The notes under the pieces were generated by a model, which saw only the letters and a list, made by a program, of their open reading frames with translations, had not been told where the DNA came from and did not search any database. DNA of 64,000 nt, taken from NCBI RefSeq assembly GCF_003352465.1, contig NZ_CP031153.1:3620001-3684000 (forward strand). The letters run 5' to 3'. This stretch comes from Kordia sp. SMS9. GTDB lineage: Bacteria > Bacteroidota > Bacteroidia > Flavobacteriales > Flavobacteriaceae. The position numbers and the translations under genes were made by a program. Shown in pieces: positions 38,911 through 47,733 of this stretch. Position 1 is the first letter of the stretch; each line of letters starts with the position of its first letter.

Positions 38911-39783
38911 TTGCTACTAAAAGACATACAAGACATATTTCACAAAGAATTGGACGACATTTACGGAAAGAATGAAGTGGATAGCTTCTTTTTTATGCTG
39001 ACAGAAGCGTATGTTGGTTTGGAGCGATTTGCGTTGGTGTTAACGCCTGATTTTGTCATTACCAAAGCGCAAGAAACGCCGCTATTTGAAGCGTTGAGCG
39101 AATTGAAACTTGAAAAACCGATTCAGCATATTTTAGGAAAAGCGCACTTTTATGGTTTGGATTTTTTTGTCAATGAACACACCTTAATTCCACGACCAGA
39201 AACGGAAGAATTGGTGGCTTTGATTTTACTCAATATAAAAAAACTTTTTAAAGATAAACCGCTTCGAATTTTAGATATTGGTACAGGAAGTGGCTGTATT
39301 GCCATTGCTTTGCAGAAAAATTTACCCAACGCCGACGTATACGCGCTCGATATTTCAGAAGATGCGTTGAAAGTGGCACAAAAAAACGCAGAACGTAATG
39401 ATGTTTCTGTCGAATTCATGCAGGCAGATGTATTGTCTTTGAAAGACTTGAACGTGTTTGAAGAAGACGAATTGTTGTTTGATCTTATTGTATCGAATCC
39501 GCCGTATGTGCGGAATTTGGAAAAAGCTGAAATGCAGAAAAATGTGTTGGAATACGAACCAGATTCCGCGTTGTTTGTAGCAGATGACAATCCGTTGGTT
39601 TTTTATGATCAAATTGCCAATCTCGCGAAAGCATACTTGCAACCAAACGGAAGCTTGTATTTTGAAATCAATCAATATTTAGGACAGGAAATGGTGGAAA
39701 TGCTCAAGGAAAAGCAATTTCATAATATAGAGTTGCGAAAAGATATTTTTGGTGTGGATCGGATGGTCTTGGCAACGATATAG
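38911..39783 (+). CDS. prmC: Peptide chain release factor N5-glutamine methyltransferase
   Basis: PrmC methylates the GGQ glutamine of release factors RF1 and RF2, using SAM. The 290-residue protein has a helical N-terminal domain, the SAM motif RILDIGTGSGCIAIAL (about 119-134) and the catalytic NPPY in IVSNPPYVR (about 193-201). I accept a TTG start at 38911, because flavobacterial PrmC opens with a motif like the IQDIFHKELDDIYG seen here and the next in-frame ATG is far inside. Confidence 0.94.
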   Translation: MLLKDIQDIFHKELDDIYGKNEVDSFFFMLTEAYVGLERFALVLTPDFVITKAQETPLFEALSELKLEKPIQHILGKAHFYGLDFFVNEHTLIPRPETEELVALILLNIKKLFKDKPLRILDIGTGSGCIAIALQKNLPNADVYALDISEDALKVAQKNAERNDVSVEFMQADVLSLKDLNVFEEDELLFDLIVSNPPYVRNLEKAEMQKNVLEYEPDSALFVADDNPLVFYDQIANLAKAYLQPNGSLYFEINQYLGQEMVEMLKEKQFHNIELRKDIFGVDRMVLATI

Positions 39784-39817
39784 ATGGATACTATTAAATT
39801 ACAAATGAAAATATAGT

Positions 39818-39866
39818 TTCAATCAACAATCAACAATCAACAATCAACAAATTAACGAATCAACAA
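39818..39866. repeat. Heptamer-like tandem repeat
   Basis: About five copies of the 7-bp unit 'caatcaa' with decay at the 3' end, between prmC and the LOG-family gene. Confidence 0.6.
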
Positions 39867-39870
39867 ATAC

Positions 39871-40446
39871 ATGAAAAGCATCGCCATTTATTGTGGAAGT
39901 AGTTTAGGAAACGATCCGAAAATCGTTGCAGACGCTGCCGAATTGGGAAAGAAATTAGCCGAAGAAAATATTACTGTTATTTATGGTGGCGCCAGAATTG
40001 GAATTATGGGAACGGTTGCCAATACTGCTTTGAAACATGAAGGAAAAGTGATTGGTGTGATTCCTGAATTTTTGAAACGCAAAGAAGTTGTTCATACTGA
40101 ACTCACGGAATTGCACACCACAGAGACCATGGTAGAACGCAAAATGAAAATGATTGATATGGCAGAAGGATTCATTGCATTGCCTGGTGGATTTGGAACA
40201 CTAGAAGAGCTTTTTGAAGTCATCACCGCTTTGCAATTGGCTCAAATGGAACATCCTGTGGCAATTTTAAATAGCAATGGATATTATGACCAACTTATCG
40301 CGATGATGCAAACTATGATGCAGAAAGAATTGTTGAAACCTAAGAATTTTGACATGTTGATCATTGAAACAGACATTCAAATCTTGTTAGAACGCATGCG
40401 TAATTTTGTTCCAAAAACAACACCAAAATGGTTGAAAACCAATTAA
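39871..40446 (+). CDS. LOG family protein (TIGR00730)
   Basis: A 191-residue Rossmann-fold protein with the family motifs IAIYCGSSLGNDP (N-terminus) and LPGGFGTLEELFEVITALQL (about 104-123), the PGGxGTxxE active-site sequence. Characterised relatives cleave ribose-5-phosphate from nucleoside monophosphates (cytokinin-activating type), and many bacteria have one. It converges with the first gene of the five-paralogue array, with a four-base overlap of the ends. Confidence 0.93.
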   Translation: MKSIAIYCGSSLGNDPKIVADAAELGKKLAEENITVIYGGARIGIMGTVANTALKHEGKVIGVIPEFLKRKEVVHTELTELHTTETMVERKMKMIDMAEGFIALPGGFGTLEELFEVITALQLAQMEHPVAILNSNGYYDQLIAMMQTMMQKELLKPKNFDMLIIETDIQILLERMRNFVPKTTPKWLKTN

Positions 40447-40958
40447 TTTATATTCTTTTCTATAAGACTTCTTACAATCAAAGGAGCATATTTGTCTTCC
40501 ATTAGAAAGGCATCTACTTTGGTTCGGTACGTTACATTATTGTGTTTAAAAAATAACTTTCCTTGAATGCCTGTGAAACCATCTTCCGCTTTTTCTTCAT
40601 AGGTGAAATCTACGAATTCAATAGCACTCCATTTGATCTTAAAGGTCTTAGCATTTTCTTGGAGTTCAGTGTATTCTTTAGTGATTTTTGCATGGTATTC
40701 TTCAGTGGTTAATCTATTGATTTCTCTTTTAGTATAACTTTCTTCAGCATCAACATGTTTGGTGGTATATGCTTTCAATTCCTCTAACGTTAACAAGCTA
40801 TAAATAAACTCTTTATCAGAAGTGTTTTCAAAATTTTGTAAGAGCTTAAACGCATACATGCCTAATGCTTCTGGCATATCCACTTTTTTATTTATCTGAG
40901 CAAACGCTGAAAAGCTAATTGTTAGCGATAGTATGAAGAGGAATAGTGTTTTTTTCAT
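40443..40958 (-). CDS. Member 1 of a five-gene paralogous array, secreted protein
   Basis: The 171-residue protein has a signal peptide with a standard cleavage site after AFAQ (residue 21), so unlike its four relatives it is not a lipoprotein. The family pattern is YxxxLLxNFxxxSxxxF...LLTLEELKAY, then W..IEFVDFTYxE.., a G(F/Y)xGIxGxLFFxxxxxxY strand and a closing lysine-rich segment. Family unrecognised. Last gene of the array; most similar to member 2. Confidence 0.8.
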   Translation of the reverse strand: MKKTLFLFILSLTISFSAFAQINKKVDMPEALGMYAFKLLQNFENTSDKEFIYSLLTLEELKAYTTKHVDAEESYTKREINRLTTEEYHAKITKEYTELQENAKTFKIKWSAIEFVDFTYEEKAEDGFTGIQGKLFFKHNNVTYRTKVDAFLMEDKYAPLIVRSLIEKNIN

Positions 40959-40990
40959 GAGAAGTTGTGTTAAAATGTTGATAAGCTATA

Positions 40991-41509
40991 TTATTCGGTA
41001 GGTTCTTTTTGTTTGAGTCTGTTTGCAATGACAGGAATGTACTTATTTTCAAGTTTTAAAGCAGTGGTTCGAACTTCATAAATGGTATCTTTAAACGTAA
41101 AAAGCAATTCTCCACCAATTCCTGTCAAACCATCAGCAGTACGTTCTTTAAAGTCAAATTGATAAAATGTAATGGCATTCCAATCAATATTATACTTTTC
41201 TCCGCCAGCTTTGATGTCATTGTAAGCCTTATTGGTGAGATTCTCGTAATTTTCTTTTTTAATACTTTCAATGCTTTTGATCGTTTCTTGTGAAAGTGTA
41301 TCCGCATATTTTTTTCCATACGCTTTGATTTCCTCTAGCGTAAGCAGCTTGTTTTTAAAGTCTTCTAACGAAGTATTTTCAAAGTTTTTCAACAGATGTA
41401 CTACATACGGACCTACATCTTCACTTTTGGAAAGGCGTTTTGATTGTTGACAAGAAAGAAAGAGTGTAGTGGCGATCAATACGATCAACACAAAAGATAG
41501 TTTTTTCAT
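40991..41509 (-). CDS. Member 2 of the five-gene paralogous array, lipoprotein
   Basis: A 172-residue lipoprotein (signal ending LFLSC, Cys20). It repeats the family layout: VGPYVVHLLKNFENTSLEDF, LLTLEEIKAYGKK, NIDWNAITFYQFDF, DGLTGIGGELLFTF and a C-terminal Lys-rich tail. It resembles member 1 most closely, so these two likely arose by the latest duplication. Confidence 0.8.
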   Translation of the reverse strand: MKKLSFVLIVLIATTLFLSCQQSKRLSKSEDVGPYVVHLLKNFENTSLEDFKNKLLTLEEIKAYGKKYADTLSQETIKSIESIKKENYENLTNKAYNDIKAGGEKYNIDWNAITFYQFDFKERTADGLTGIGGELLFTFKDTIYEVRTTALKLENKYIPVIANRLKQKEPTE

Positions 41510-41546
41510 AAAACAGCCATATTCGTTGCGGTTAAAGATAAAAAAA

Positions 41547-42047
41547 TTATAGATTCATTTCCCAGAAGGAGAACAATTCTAATAAGCCTGCTGTTTTGGG
41601 AGTGGACAACCAATGAATTTTAATGCTGTAATTTGCTTTGCTATTTTTGAAGCGTAAAACTCCTGCAATCAGCGTAACTCCATAGTCGCTATATTTTCGA
41701 TATTCAAAATCAACATACTCCATATCTTTCCAAGTAATATAATTTTTCATTTCTCCTACTTTAAATTGGTGATATAAGTCGTTGATAGCTTCTGCATAAC
41801 TGTCTTTGTCTAAAGGTGCATCGTAGAAAGCTTTTCTGGCAGCTGCTCCAATATCAGACATCGTGTTGTGGAGTTCATTGTACGATATAAAGTGCTTTTC
41901 AAAATTACTTTCAGAAAGCGTATCGAGCGTTTGCAATATGCCAAGCACATGTGTTCCTACATTGCTGGGCGCTACATGTTTTTCATCACAAGAAGAAAGG
42001 ACGTATATATAACTCAACACAATAATAACAAGCACTAATTTTTTCAT
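41547..42047 (-). CDS. Member 3 of the five-gene paralogous array, lipoprotein
   Basis: A 166-residue lipoprotein (signal ending VLSSC, Cys20). Shared blocks are SNVGTHVLGILQTLDTLSES near the N-terminus, YITWKDMEYVDFEYRK in the middle and VLRFKNSKANYSIKIHW near the end. It is closer to member 4 than to the others. Confidence 0.8.
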   Translation of the reverse strand: MKKLVLVIIVLSYIYVLSSCDEKHVAPSNVGTHVLGILQTLDTLSESNFEKHFISYNELHNTMSDIGAAARKAFYDAPLDKDSYAEAINDLYHQFKVGEMKNYITWKDMEYVDFEYRKYSDYGVTLIAGVLRFKNSKANYSIKIHWLSTPKTAGLLELFSFWEMNL

Positions 42048-42120
42048 GAAAATGATTTGTTTTGAGGATAATTATTGGATTTGGCAAGTTTTAAAAGTGT
42101 ATGACACATGCCAATAGGTG

Positions 42121-42621
42121 TTATTCCACGCGTTGCAATCCGCCCAAACCTAACAGCCCAGAAACATTTAAATCTGTCAGCCAATATATACCGATTTTGA
42201 AGTTTTCTTGATTTTTCTTAAAAAACAATGTTCCAAAATTTAGCGTCATGCTTCGGTTTCTGGTCGTTTGGTGTTTATAATCTACATACTCAATATCTTT
42301 CCAGAGGATGTAATTATTAGCTCCTTCTACACGGATGTTGTCAAAAATATAATTTATGTCAGAATTATACGTTTCTGAGGTCATTTGAGCAATCTTAGGA
42401 ATTAACTTTTCACCTTCTTTAATAGTATTGATCATACTTTTAAGTTGCTCAAAAGCGATAAAGTTTTCACGGAATGTTTCTTTCGGAAGCGTATCAAGCG
42501 TTTTCAAAATTTGAAACACATGTTTGCCTACATTGGAGTGCGATACATAATTAGAGTCGCACGCATGGAACATTCCCGAAAGGGATACACAAATTAGGAG
42601 AATATATACTTTTTTCATCAT
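42121..42621 (-). CDS. Member 4 of the five-gene paralogous array, lipoprotein
   Basis: A 166-residue lipoprotein (signal ending MFHAC, Cys21). Shared blocks include SNVGKHVFQILKTLDTLPKE, YILWKDIEYVDYKH and LFFKKNQENFKIGIYWLTD. Closely related to member 3. Confidence 0.8.
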   Translation of the reverse strand: MMKKVYILLICVSLSGMFHACDSNYVSHSNVGKHVFQILKTLDTLPKETFRENFIAFEQLKSMINTIKEGEKLIPKIAQMTSETYNSDINYIFDNIRVEGANNYILWKDIEYVDYKHQTTRNRSMTLNFGTLFFKKNQENFKIGIYWLTDLNVSGLLGLGGLQRVE

Positions 42622-42634
42622 GAAAAATCAAAGA

Positions 42635-43126
42635 TTATTGCTTTCGTACAGGTTCAATGTTTGATAAATTGAACAAGCGTTGTTGGTTTTTAAAAGTAAT
42701 GGAAACAATTTTAGTGACAAACTTTTTTTCGTTGAAATCAAACGCGACAAATCCGTCTTGAAAAGCAACGCCACTTTCATTTCGTACCGTATACGGATAT
42801 TCTCTAAACGTAATGTTTCTCCAGTCAATATGATAACGATAGCCCGATTCTTGAATCATTTCGTAGGCTTGCTGTAGTCGCATAGTGTGTGTTTCTTTTG
42901 AAACATTCGTAATAGCATTTCTGAACGTATCTTCAATCGTACTGTCTTTGGCAAACTCCCGCAGTTCTTCTAAACTGATGAAGTAAGAATTAAATTCTTC
43001 TTGGGAAAGATTGCGCATATTCTGTAATAGTTGAAACGTATAGTTCCCAATAATTTCTTCGGGCTTTGGTTTGGAAGTGCAGGAAATAATGAAAGTTAGA
43101 ATAACGATATATACAGCTTTTTTCAT
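42635..43126 (-). CDS. Member 5 of the five-gene paralogous array, lipoprotein
   Basis: A 163-residue lipoprotein (signal ending TFIISC, Cys16), first in transcription order. The family layout is kept: IIGNYTFQLLQNMRNLSQEE, FISLEELREFAKD, YHIDWRNITFREYPY and FVAFDFNEKKFVTKIVSITF. It is the most diverged member. Only 13 bp separate it from member 4, so the five genes are likely one operon. Confidence 0.8.
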   Translation of the reverse strand: MKKAVYIVILTFIISCTSKPKPEEIIGNYTFQLLQNMRNLSQEEFNSYFISLEELREFAKDSTIEDTFRNAITNVSKETHTMRLQQAYEMIQESGYRYHIDWRNITFREYPYTVRNESGVAFQDGFVAFDFNEKKFVTKIVSITFKNQQRLFNLSNIEPVRKQ

Positions 43127-43171
43127 AAGTTGAAAGTCTAATTGAAGGCTAAAATACCAAAAAAGGCACGA

Positions 43172-45709
43172 TTATTTTACAATAGGTTGTTGAATTCCAT
43201 TCAAGGTCTTAAATGCTAAATCATCAATATGCTCAGCTTCTGTGGTAAACGTAATGGTAACTGTTTGATTTGGCAATACATCAAAGAAATTATCTGAAAA
43301 ATGTCCTTTAGCTTTGGTATGAAAGAATACATCTTTTTGTAACGTCTTGGCAGAAACTTCAATGGTGAATCCAACTTCGGTTTTGGTGACTTTCGTCGAA
43401 ATAGTTTCTTCAGGTAAGTTCAATTCTTTTGGACGTGCCACGTAGAATAGGGAAGTTGAGGTTGAACTCGAAGCTGAAGTTGAATTTGAAGCATTCGCAG
43501 TCTGAGCGGAGTCGAAGACTGCTTTCATTACATAATCGCTTGGATTGGCATTGATGTCTGAAACAGGCGTTTCCGCAACTAATAGACTTGTGTTTGCAGG
43601 GACTTTTATGTTTTTCTTTATTTCATGAATTTTTGATCCTTCAAAATCTAAAAAACTAAGGTTTAATTCACCTTCCAAGGCTTCTAATTTATCAGAAACA
43701 ATATACGTGTGAATGGTATCATTTTCCACCACAGAAGAAATCAACACGTCTTCAAAAGACTTTTTTGTTTTGTAATGCAGCGCTTTCCAATTCCCCATAA
43801 AATCTATGCTCGACCATGAAACTACGGGCCAACAATCGTTTAATTGCCAATACAAACTTCCCATACAATACGGCATGGCACGGCGTTGTGCTTCCATGCC
43901 CATTGTCATACCTTTGGCTTGCGTTAATTGACTCGTATATACATAATCGTCACCCGAAGTTGGTACCGGATAATCGCGTTCCATATATTCACGAATCAGT
44001 TTGAAACCGCGCGGATGCTTTTGATGCGTACTATAACTGTCGTGATTGATGCTAATACTATCTTCTCCCGTAAAATACCGAATGGCTTCATACGAAGGAA
44101 ACGACTGAAACCCGAATTCGCTCATAAAACGCGGTACTTTTTCTTCAAAACGTTCAAACGGAAATGCATCGTGCCAAACGCCCCAATCGTGCGCATCGCC
44201 TTCAAATTGAAAACGTGCATCGCCGCGTCCGTAACTTGGGGAACTTTCCCAATAGGAAATAGACGGATTGTATTTGGCAACCGTTTCTGGAAGAATTCGA
44301 TTAAAGACTGTCACATAACTATCCCAGATTTCTTTTTTCTGAGCTTCTGTTTTATCAGTTTGCCAACCCCAACGATGCCACGCTTCATTGTTTTCATTGT
44401 TTCCACACCAAAGTGCAATAGAAGCATAGTTTCGCAATCGCTTTACTTGATCAATCGCTTCTTGCTGTACACTTTCTAAAAATGCTGCATCTCCGGGATA
44501 CATCGCGCAAGCGAACATAAAATCTTGCCAGACTAGTATTCCTTTTTCATCACATAATTTGTAAAAGATATCATTTTCATAAATTCCGCCGCCCCAAACG
44601 CGCAACATATTCATATTGGCACCGACAACATCATTTAATAATTTTTCATAATGTGCATCCGTCACTTTGTCTTGCATGCTGTGTTGCGGAATGTAATTGG
44701 CACCTTTCATAAACACCGGAACGCCATTGAGTTTAAAATAAAAGGTTTCTCCTGCTTTGTCTTTATCTCGAATTAATTGAATGGTTCGCAAACCAACTTT
44801 TGCCGTTTCTTGTCCTTTGATGTCGTTTCCTTGCTTTAGTGTGACGTCAAACTCATATAAATGTGGTTCGCCCAAATTATACGTCCACCAACGTTTTGGG
44901 TTTTTAATTTGAAATCGTGTTGCGTATGTATGTGTGCCTTTGTAAATAGGTGTTTTGGCTGTATGTGTTGTTTCGCCGTATTTTATCTCGAAAGAAGCAT
45001 CATTTACATCTTCATCAGAGGAAATCGTATATTCTACACTCAATGAAGCCAGTGAATCCGTTAGTGATTCTTGTTTAAAATACACATCGTCCAACTTCAT
45101 ATTGTTCCACGACGTAATTTTGATCGGTTTCCAAATTCCCGAAGTATTTACAATCGGTCCCCAATCCCAACCGTATTGAAATTGTGCTTTTCGTGTAAAT
45201 ACACGTGCGCCAGGCGGCAATATGTAATCTAATTTCGCCGTTTCTTTTTCTTCTTGAATGCTCGTTTTTTGAAAGTGAATCTGTAAGGAATTGCTCGCTT
45301 TCGCTAGATTTTTAATGTCGAAAGTCCATGTACGGAACGCATTGTTGGTTTTTCCGAGTAATGAATCGTTGAGGTAAATTTGTGCGTAGGTGTCCAAACC
45401 TTCAAAAGTCAGTTCGATATTCGATTTTTGCAACGTTTTTGCGTCAAGCTCGAATGTGGTTTGATAGTCCCAATTTTTCGTAGGAACCCATTGAACGCTG
45501 AGTTCGTTTGCGCCAAAAAACGGATCTTGGATTTTTGTATGATTTAATAAGTCTGAATATACATTGCCTGGGACACTTGCCGAATTCCATGTTGAATCTG
45601 TCGTTGCTTTGAATTCCCAGTTTTGGTGAATGTTTGCAACCGTTGGCACTTCCGTTTTTGCACAACTAATTAATATGAGGACTGCTAAGAGCGGTAAAAG
45701 TTTGTTCAT
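43172..45709 (-). CDS. GH2 beta-mannosidase, exported lipoprotein
   Basis: The 845-residue lipoprotein (signal ending LILISC, Cys16) has the five-domain GH2 layout: sugar-binding domain, Ig-like domain, TIM barrel and two C-terminal domains. The catalytic acid/base Glu is in WCGNNENNEAW (about 427-437) and the nucleophile Glu in RFMSEFGFQSFPS (about 528-540). It removes terminal beta-mannose from glycans. A Ser/Thr-rich tract (about 755-768) is coded by low-complexity DNA next to a REP-like palindrome inside the gene. It overlaps cutC by four bases. Confidence 0.9.
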   Translation of the reverse strand: MNKLLPLLAVLILISCAKTEVPTVANIHQNWEFKATTDSTWNSASVPGNVYSDLLNHTKIQDPFFGANELSVQWVPTKNWDYQTTFELDAKTLQKSNIELTFEGLDTYAQIYLNDSLLGKTNNAFRTWTFDIKNLAKASNSLQIHFQKTSIQEEKETAKLDYILPPGARVFTRKAQFQYGWDWGPIVNTSGIWKPIKITSWNNMKLDDVYFKQESLTDSLASLSVEYTISSDEDVNDASFEIKYGETTHTAKTPIYKGTHTYATRFQIKNPKRWWTYNLGEPHLYEFDVTLKQGNDIKGQETAKVGLRTIQLIRDKDKAGETFYFKLNGVPVFMKGANYIPQHSMQDKVTDAHYEKLLNDVVGANMNMLRVWGGGIYENDIFYKLCDEKGILVWQDFMFACAMYPGDAAFLESVQQEAIDQVKRLRNYASIALWCGNNENNEAWHRWGWQTDKTEAQKKEIWDSYVTVFNRILPETVAKYNPSISYWESSPSYGRGDARFQFEGDAHDWGVWHDAFPFERFEEKVPRFMSEFGFQSFPSYEAIRYFTGEDSISINHDSYSTHQKHPRGFKLIREYMERDYPVPTSGDDYVYTSQLTQAKGMTMGMEAQRRAMPYCMGSLYWQLNDCWPVVSWSSIDFMGNWKALHYKTKKSFEDVLISSVVENDTIHTYIVSDKLEALEGELNLSFLDFEGSKIHEIKKNIKVPANTSLLVAETPVSDINANPSDYVMKAVFDSAQTANASNSTSASSSTSTSLFYVARPKELNLPEETISTKVTKTEVGFTIEVSAKTLQKDVFFHTKAKGHFSDNFFDVLPNQTVTITFTTEAEHIDDLAFKTLNGIQQPIVK
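43497..43522. repeat. REP-like palindrome inside the beta-mannosidase gene
   Basis: 'gcagtc' and 'gactgc' arms around 'tgagcggagtcgaa' resemble the 'tgagcggagtcgaag' palindromes dispersed in flavobacterial DNA. Here it is inside the coding sequence, next to a low-complexity tract at 43455-43493. Confidence 0.45.
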
Positions 45710-46437
45710 AATTTGGTGTGAATGCGTGCTAGGATTTGTTTTATTTTTTCGGTGTTGGAAATTGGGATGTGTGTATCGCTTATAAATTTCTCACTATTCA
45801 TGCTGATGTTTGGTGTGTTGATGGTTTGCTGAAAACTCGTAGCCGAACTGTGAATTTCTTGAAATCCAGCATCAATGAAGAGTTGCACATTTTCTGGATT
45901 GATTCCGCCGCCAGGCAGTATAATCAAACGATTTGGAACTATTTTTTGCAATGTTTGAAGCAACTCGATGCCTTTTTCTGCATTTTCTGCTTGTCCTGAA
46001 GTCAACACACGAGCTACGCCCAAATCTGCTAATTGTACAATGGCTTCTGTCGGATTTGGTGTCCAATCAAACGCGCGGTGAAACGTGAATGACATTGGTT
46101 TGGCGAGTTCTACGAGTTCTTGGGTTCGTTCTAAATCTATAGTGAAATCTTTGTGCAGCACTCCAGAAACAATTCCGCTACAGCCCAATTCTTTACATAG
46201 AATAATATTCGCTTTCATGATGTTGAATTCTGCATCTGAATAGGTAAAATTGCCACTTCTCGGACGAATTAGCACTTGCACAGGAATTTTGACATCGTGC
46301 ATTACTTTTTTGAGCAATCCGTACGAAGGTGTGATGCCGCCAACTGCCAATTCCGAACACAATTCGATACGCTGTGCACCAGCTGTTGATGCATTTATGG
46401 AAGATTGATACGAATTTGCGCAGATTTCTAGAAGCAT
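45706..46437 (-). CDS. cutC: CutC family protein
   Basis: The 243-residue protein is a TIM-barrel of the CutC family. It opens LLEICANSYQSSINASTAGAQ with the typical AERIELC-like AQRIELC that follows, and has the family's VQVLIRPRSGNFTYSD and FHRAFDWTPNP blocks. CutC was linked to copper tolerance, but its activity is disputed. It overlaps the beta-mannosidase start by four bases, so it is translated in the same operon; this link is common in Bacteroidota. Confidence 0.93.
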   Translation of the reverse strand: MLLEICANSYQSSINASTAGAQRIELCSELAVGGITPSYGLLKKVMHDVKIPVQVLIRPRSGNFTYSDAEFNIMKANIILCKELGCSGIVSGVLHKDFTIDLERTQELVELAKPMSFTFHRAFDWTPNPTEAIVQLADLGVARVLTSGQAENAEKGIELLQTLQKIVPNRLIILPGGGINPENVQLFIDAGFQEIHSSATSFQQTINTPNISMNSEKFISDTHIPISNTEKIKQILARIHTKL

Positions 46438-46976
46438 TGTTTTTTGGTTTTGGGTTTAGGTCGCTTCATTTTGCTAGGCTCAATGTGAACGCTTTTTGGT
46501 TTTTCTTTTTTGCTTCGCTTTTGTTGTCAGTTAGGAGTTGTCAGTTAGTATCTAATCATGTTCTTTGTTTTTACACTAAACTCTTCAACTTTAACTTCAT
46601 TCCCAAAGATATCATTTAAAATTATTTTTTGTTGCGCTAAATCTTTCAATTATTGATATGATTTTTATTGATTAAACAGTGGAGCGTGGTCTTTTCGTTT
46701 TTAGCGGGAAGCTTGTTGCAGCGTTGCAGGAATGTTTTGTATGTTTCGGAATGCTAATTACAGTTTAGTAATTCATTTTCCGCAAAGAGAAAATTAAGAA
46801 AACAATTTTGTAATTAATATTCCGAAAGAAGTAATTATAAGAAACAGTTTTGTTTTTTAGAATCCGAATATAAATAATTGTTAAAACGTTACTGTATTCA
46901 TAATCCCGAATCTAATTTATGAATGAAAATATAATTATATTAGTATGCTCGATTGAATCATTAGAAAAAACATAAA
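46438..46976. other. Gene-free stretch
   Basis: About 540 AT-rich bases between the divergent cutC and DUF6261 genes. It contains a short direct repeat 'gttgtcagttag' (about 46515-46540) but no recognisable gene, RNA or strong hairpin. Confidence 0.4.
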
Positions 46977-47687
46977 ATGAACAACTTTCCGTCACCTTCG
47001 TTAAAAAACTATCGCAATAGCGAGTTTTTGCAATTTATGAAAGATGCGTTGAAATTGCTTGATAGCTATGATGTATTTGCTTTAGAGTTGATGAACGAAC
47101 AAAACCATTTTGAAACTGCGATTCAAGCCTTAGCGTCGGTTTTTGAAACTGAACAAGAACGACCTTTAACAAATGAATTGACATTACTCGACAACCAACG
47201 CGATCAATTGTATGTGGGAATTCGTCATTTATTAAGAGGAAATAAGTATCATTTTGACGCAACCAAACAAGCGGCAGCTAAGCGTTTACATACACATTTT
47301 CAAAGTTATGGAAAGGATGTACACCGCATGGCATATCAATCCCAAACGGCACTGATTTCCAATATGATGCAAGAATGGCATACCGAAAAAGATTTACAAG
47401 CAGCTGTTGCATCGCTACAATTGTCAGAGTGGGCTAGTAGGCTCCAAACTGTCAATACAGAATTTGGCAAATTGTTTGTAGCAAGAATCTCAGAAATCAC
47501 TGCTAATGATGCACCTACTTTCACCAGTCTACGCATTCATGCAAAAACTACCTATCGTATGTTGGTAGCGCGTATTTTAGCTTTTAAAACCTTAGATGTT
47601 CATGAAGATTATGCAAAATTGTATGCTGAAATTCATGAGTTGGCACGGGAATATAATTTGGTGTTGAAAGTGCGTGCGAAGCGTTGA
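46977..47687 (+). CDS. DUF6261 family protein
   Basis: A 236-residue all-helical protein that fits the DUF6261 family of Bacteroidota: LKNYRNSEFLQFMKD near the start, TLLDNQRDQLYVGIRHLLRG (about 68-87), then a helical bundle with KDVHRMAYQSQTALISN. No signal peptide. Function unknown. It stands alone. Confidence 0.8.
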   Translation: MNNFPSPSLKNYRNSEFLQFMKDALKLLDSYDVFALELMNEQNHFETAIQALASVFETEQERPLTNELTLLDNQRDQLYVGIRHLLRGNKYHFDATKQAAAKRLHTHFQSYGKDVHRMAYQSQTALISNMMQEWHTEKDLQAAVASLQLSEWASRLQTVNTEFGKLFVARISEITANDAPTFTSLRIHAKTTYRMLVARILAFKTLDVHEDYAKLYAEIHELAREYNLVLKVRAKR

Positions 47688-47733
47688 GGTTGGTGACGGT
47701 GTTTTGAAGTTTATTTATAAAGTTTTGGTTAGC

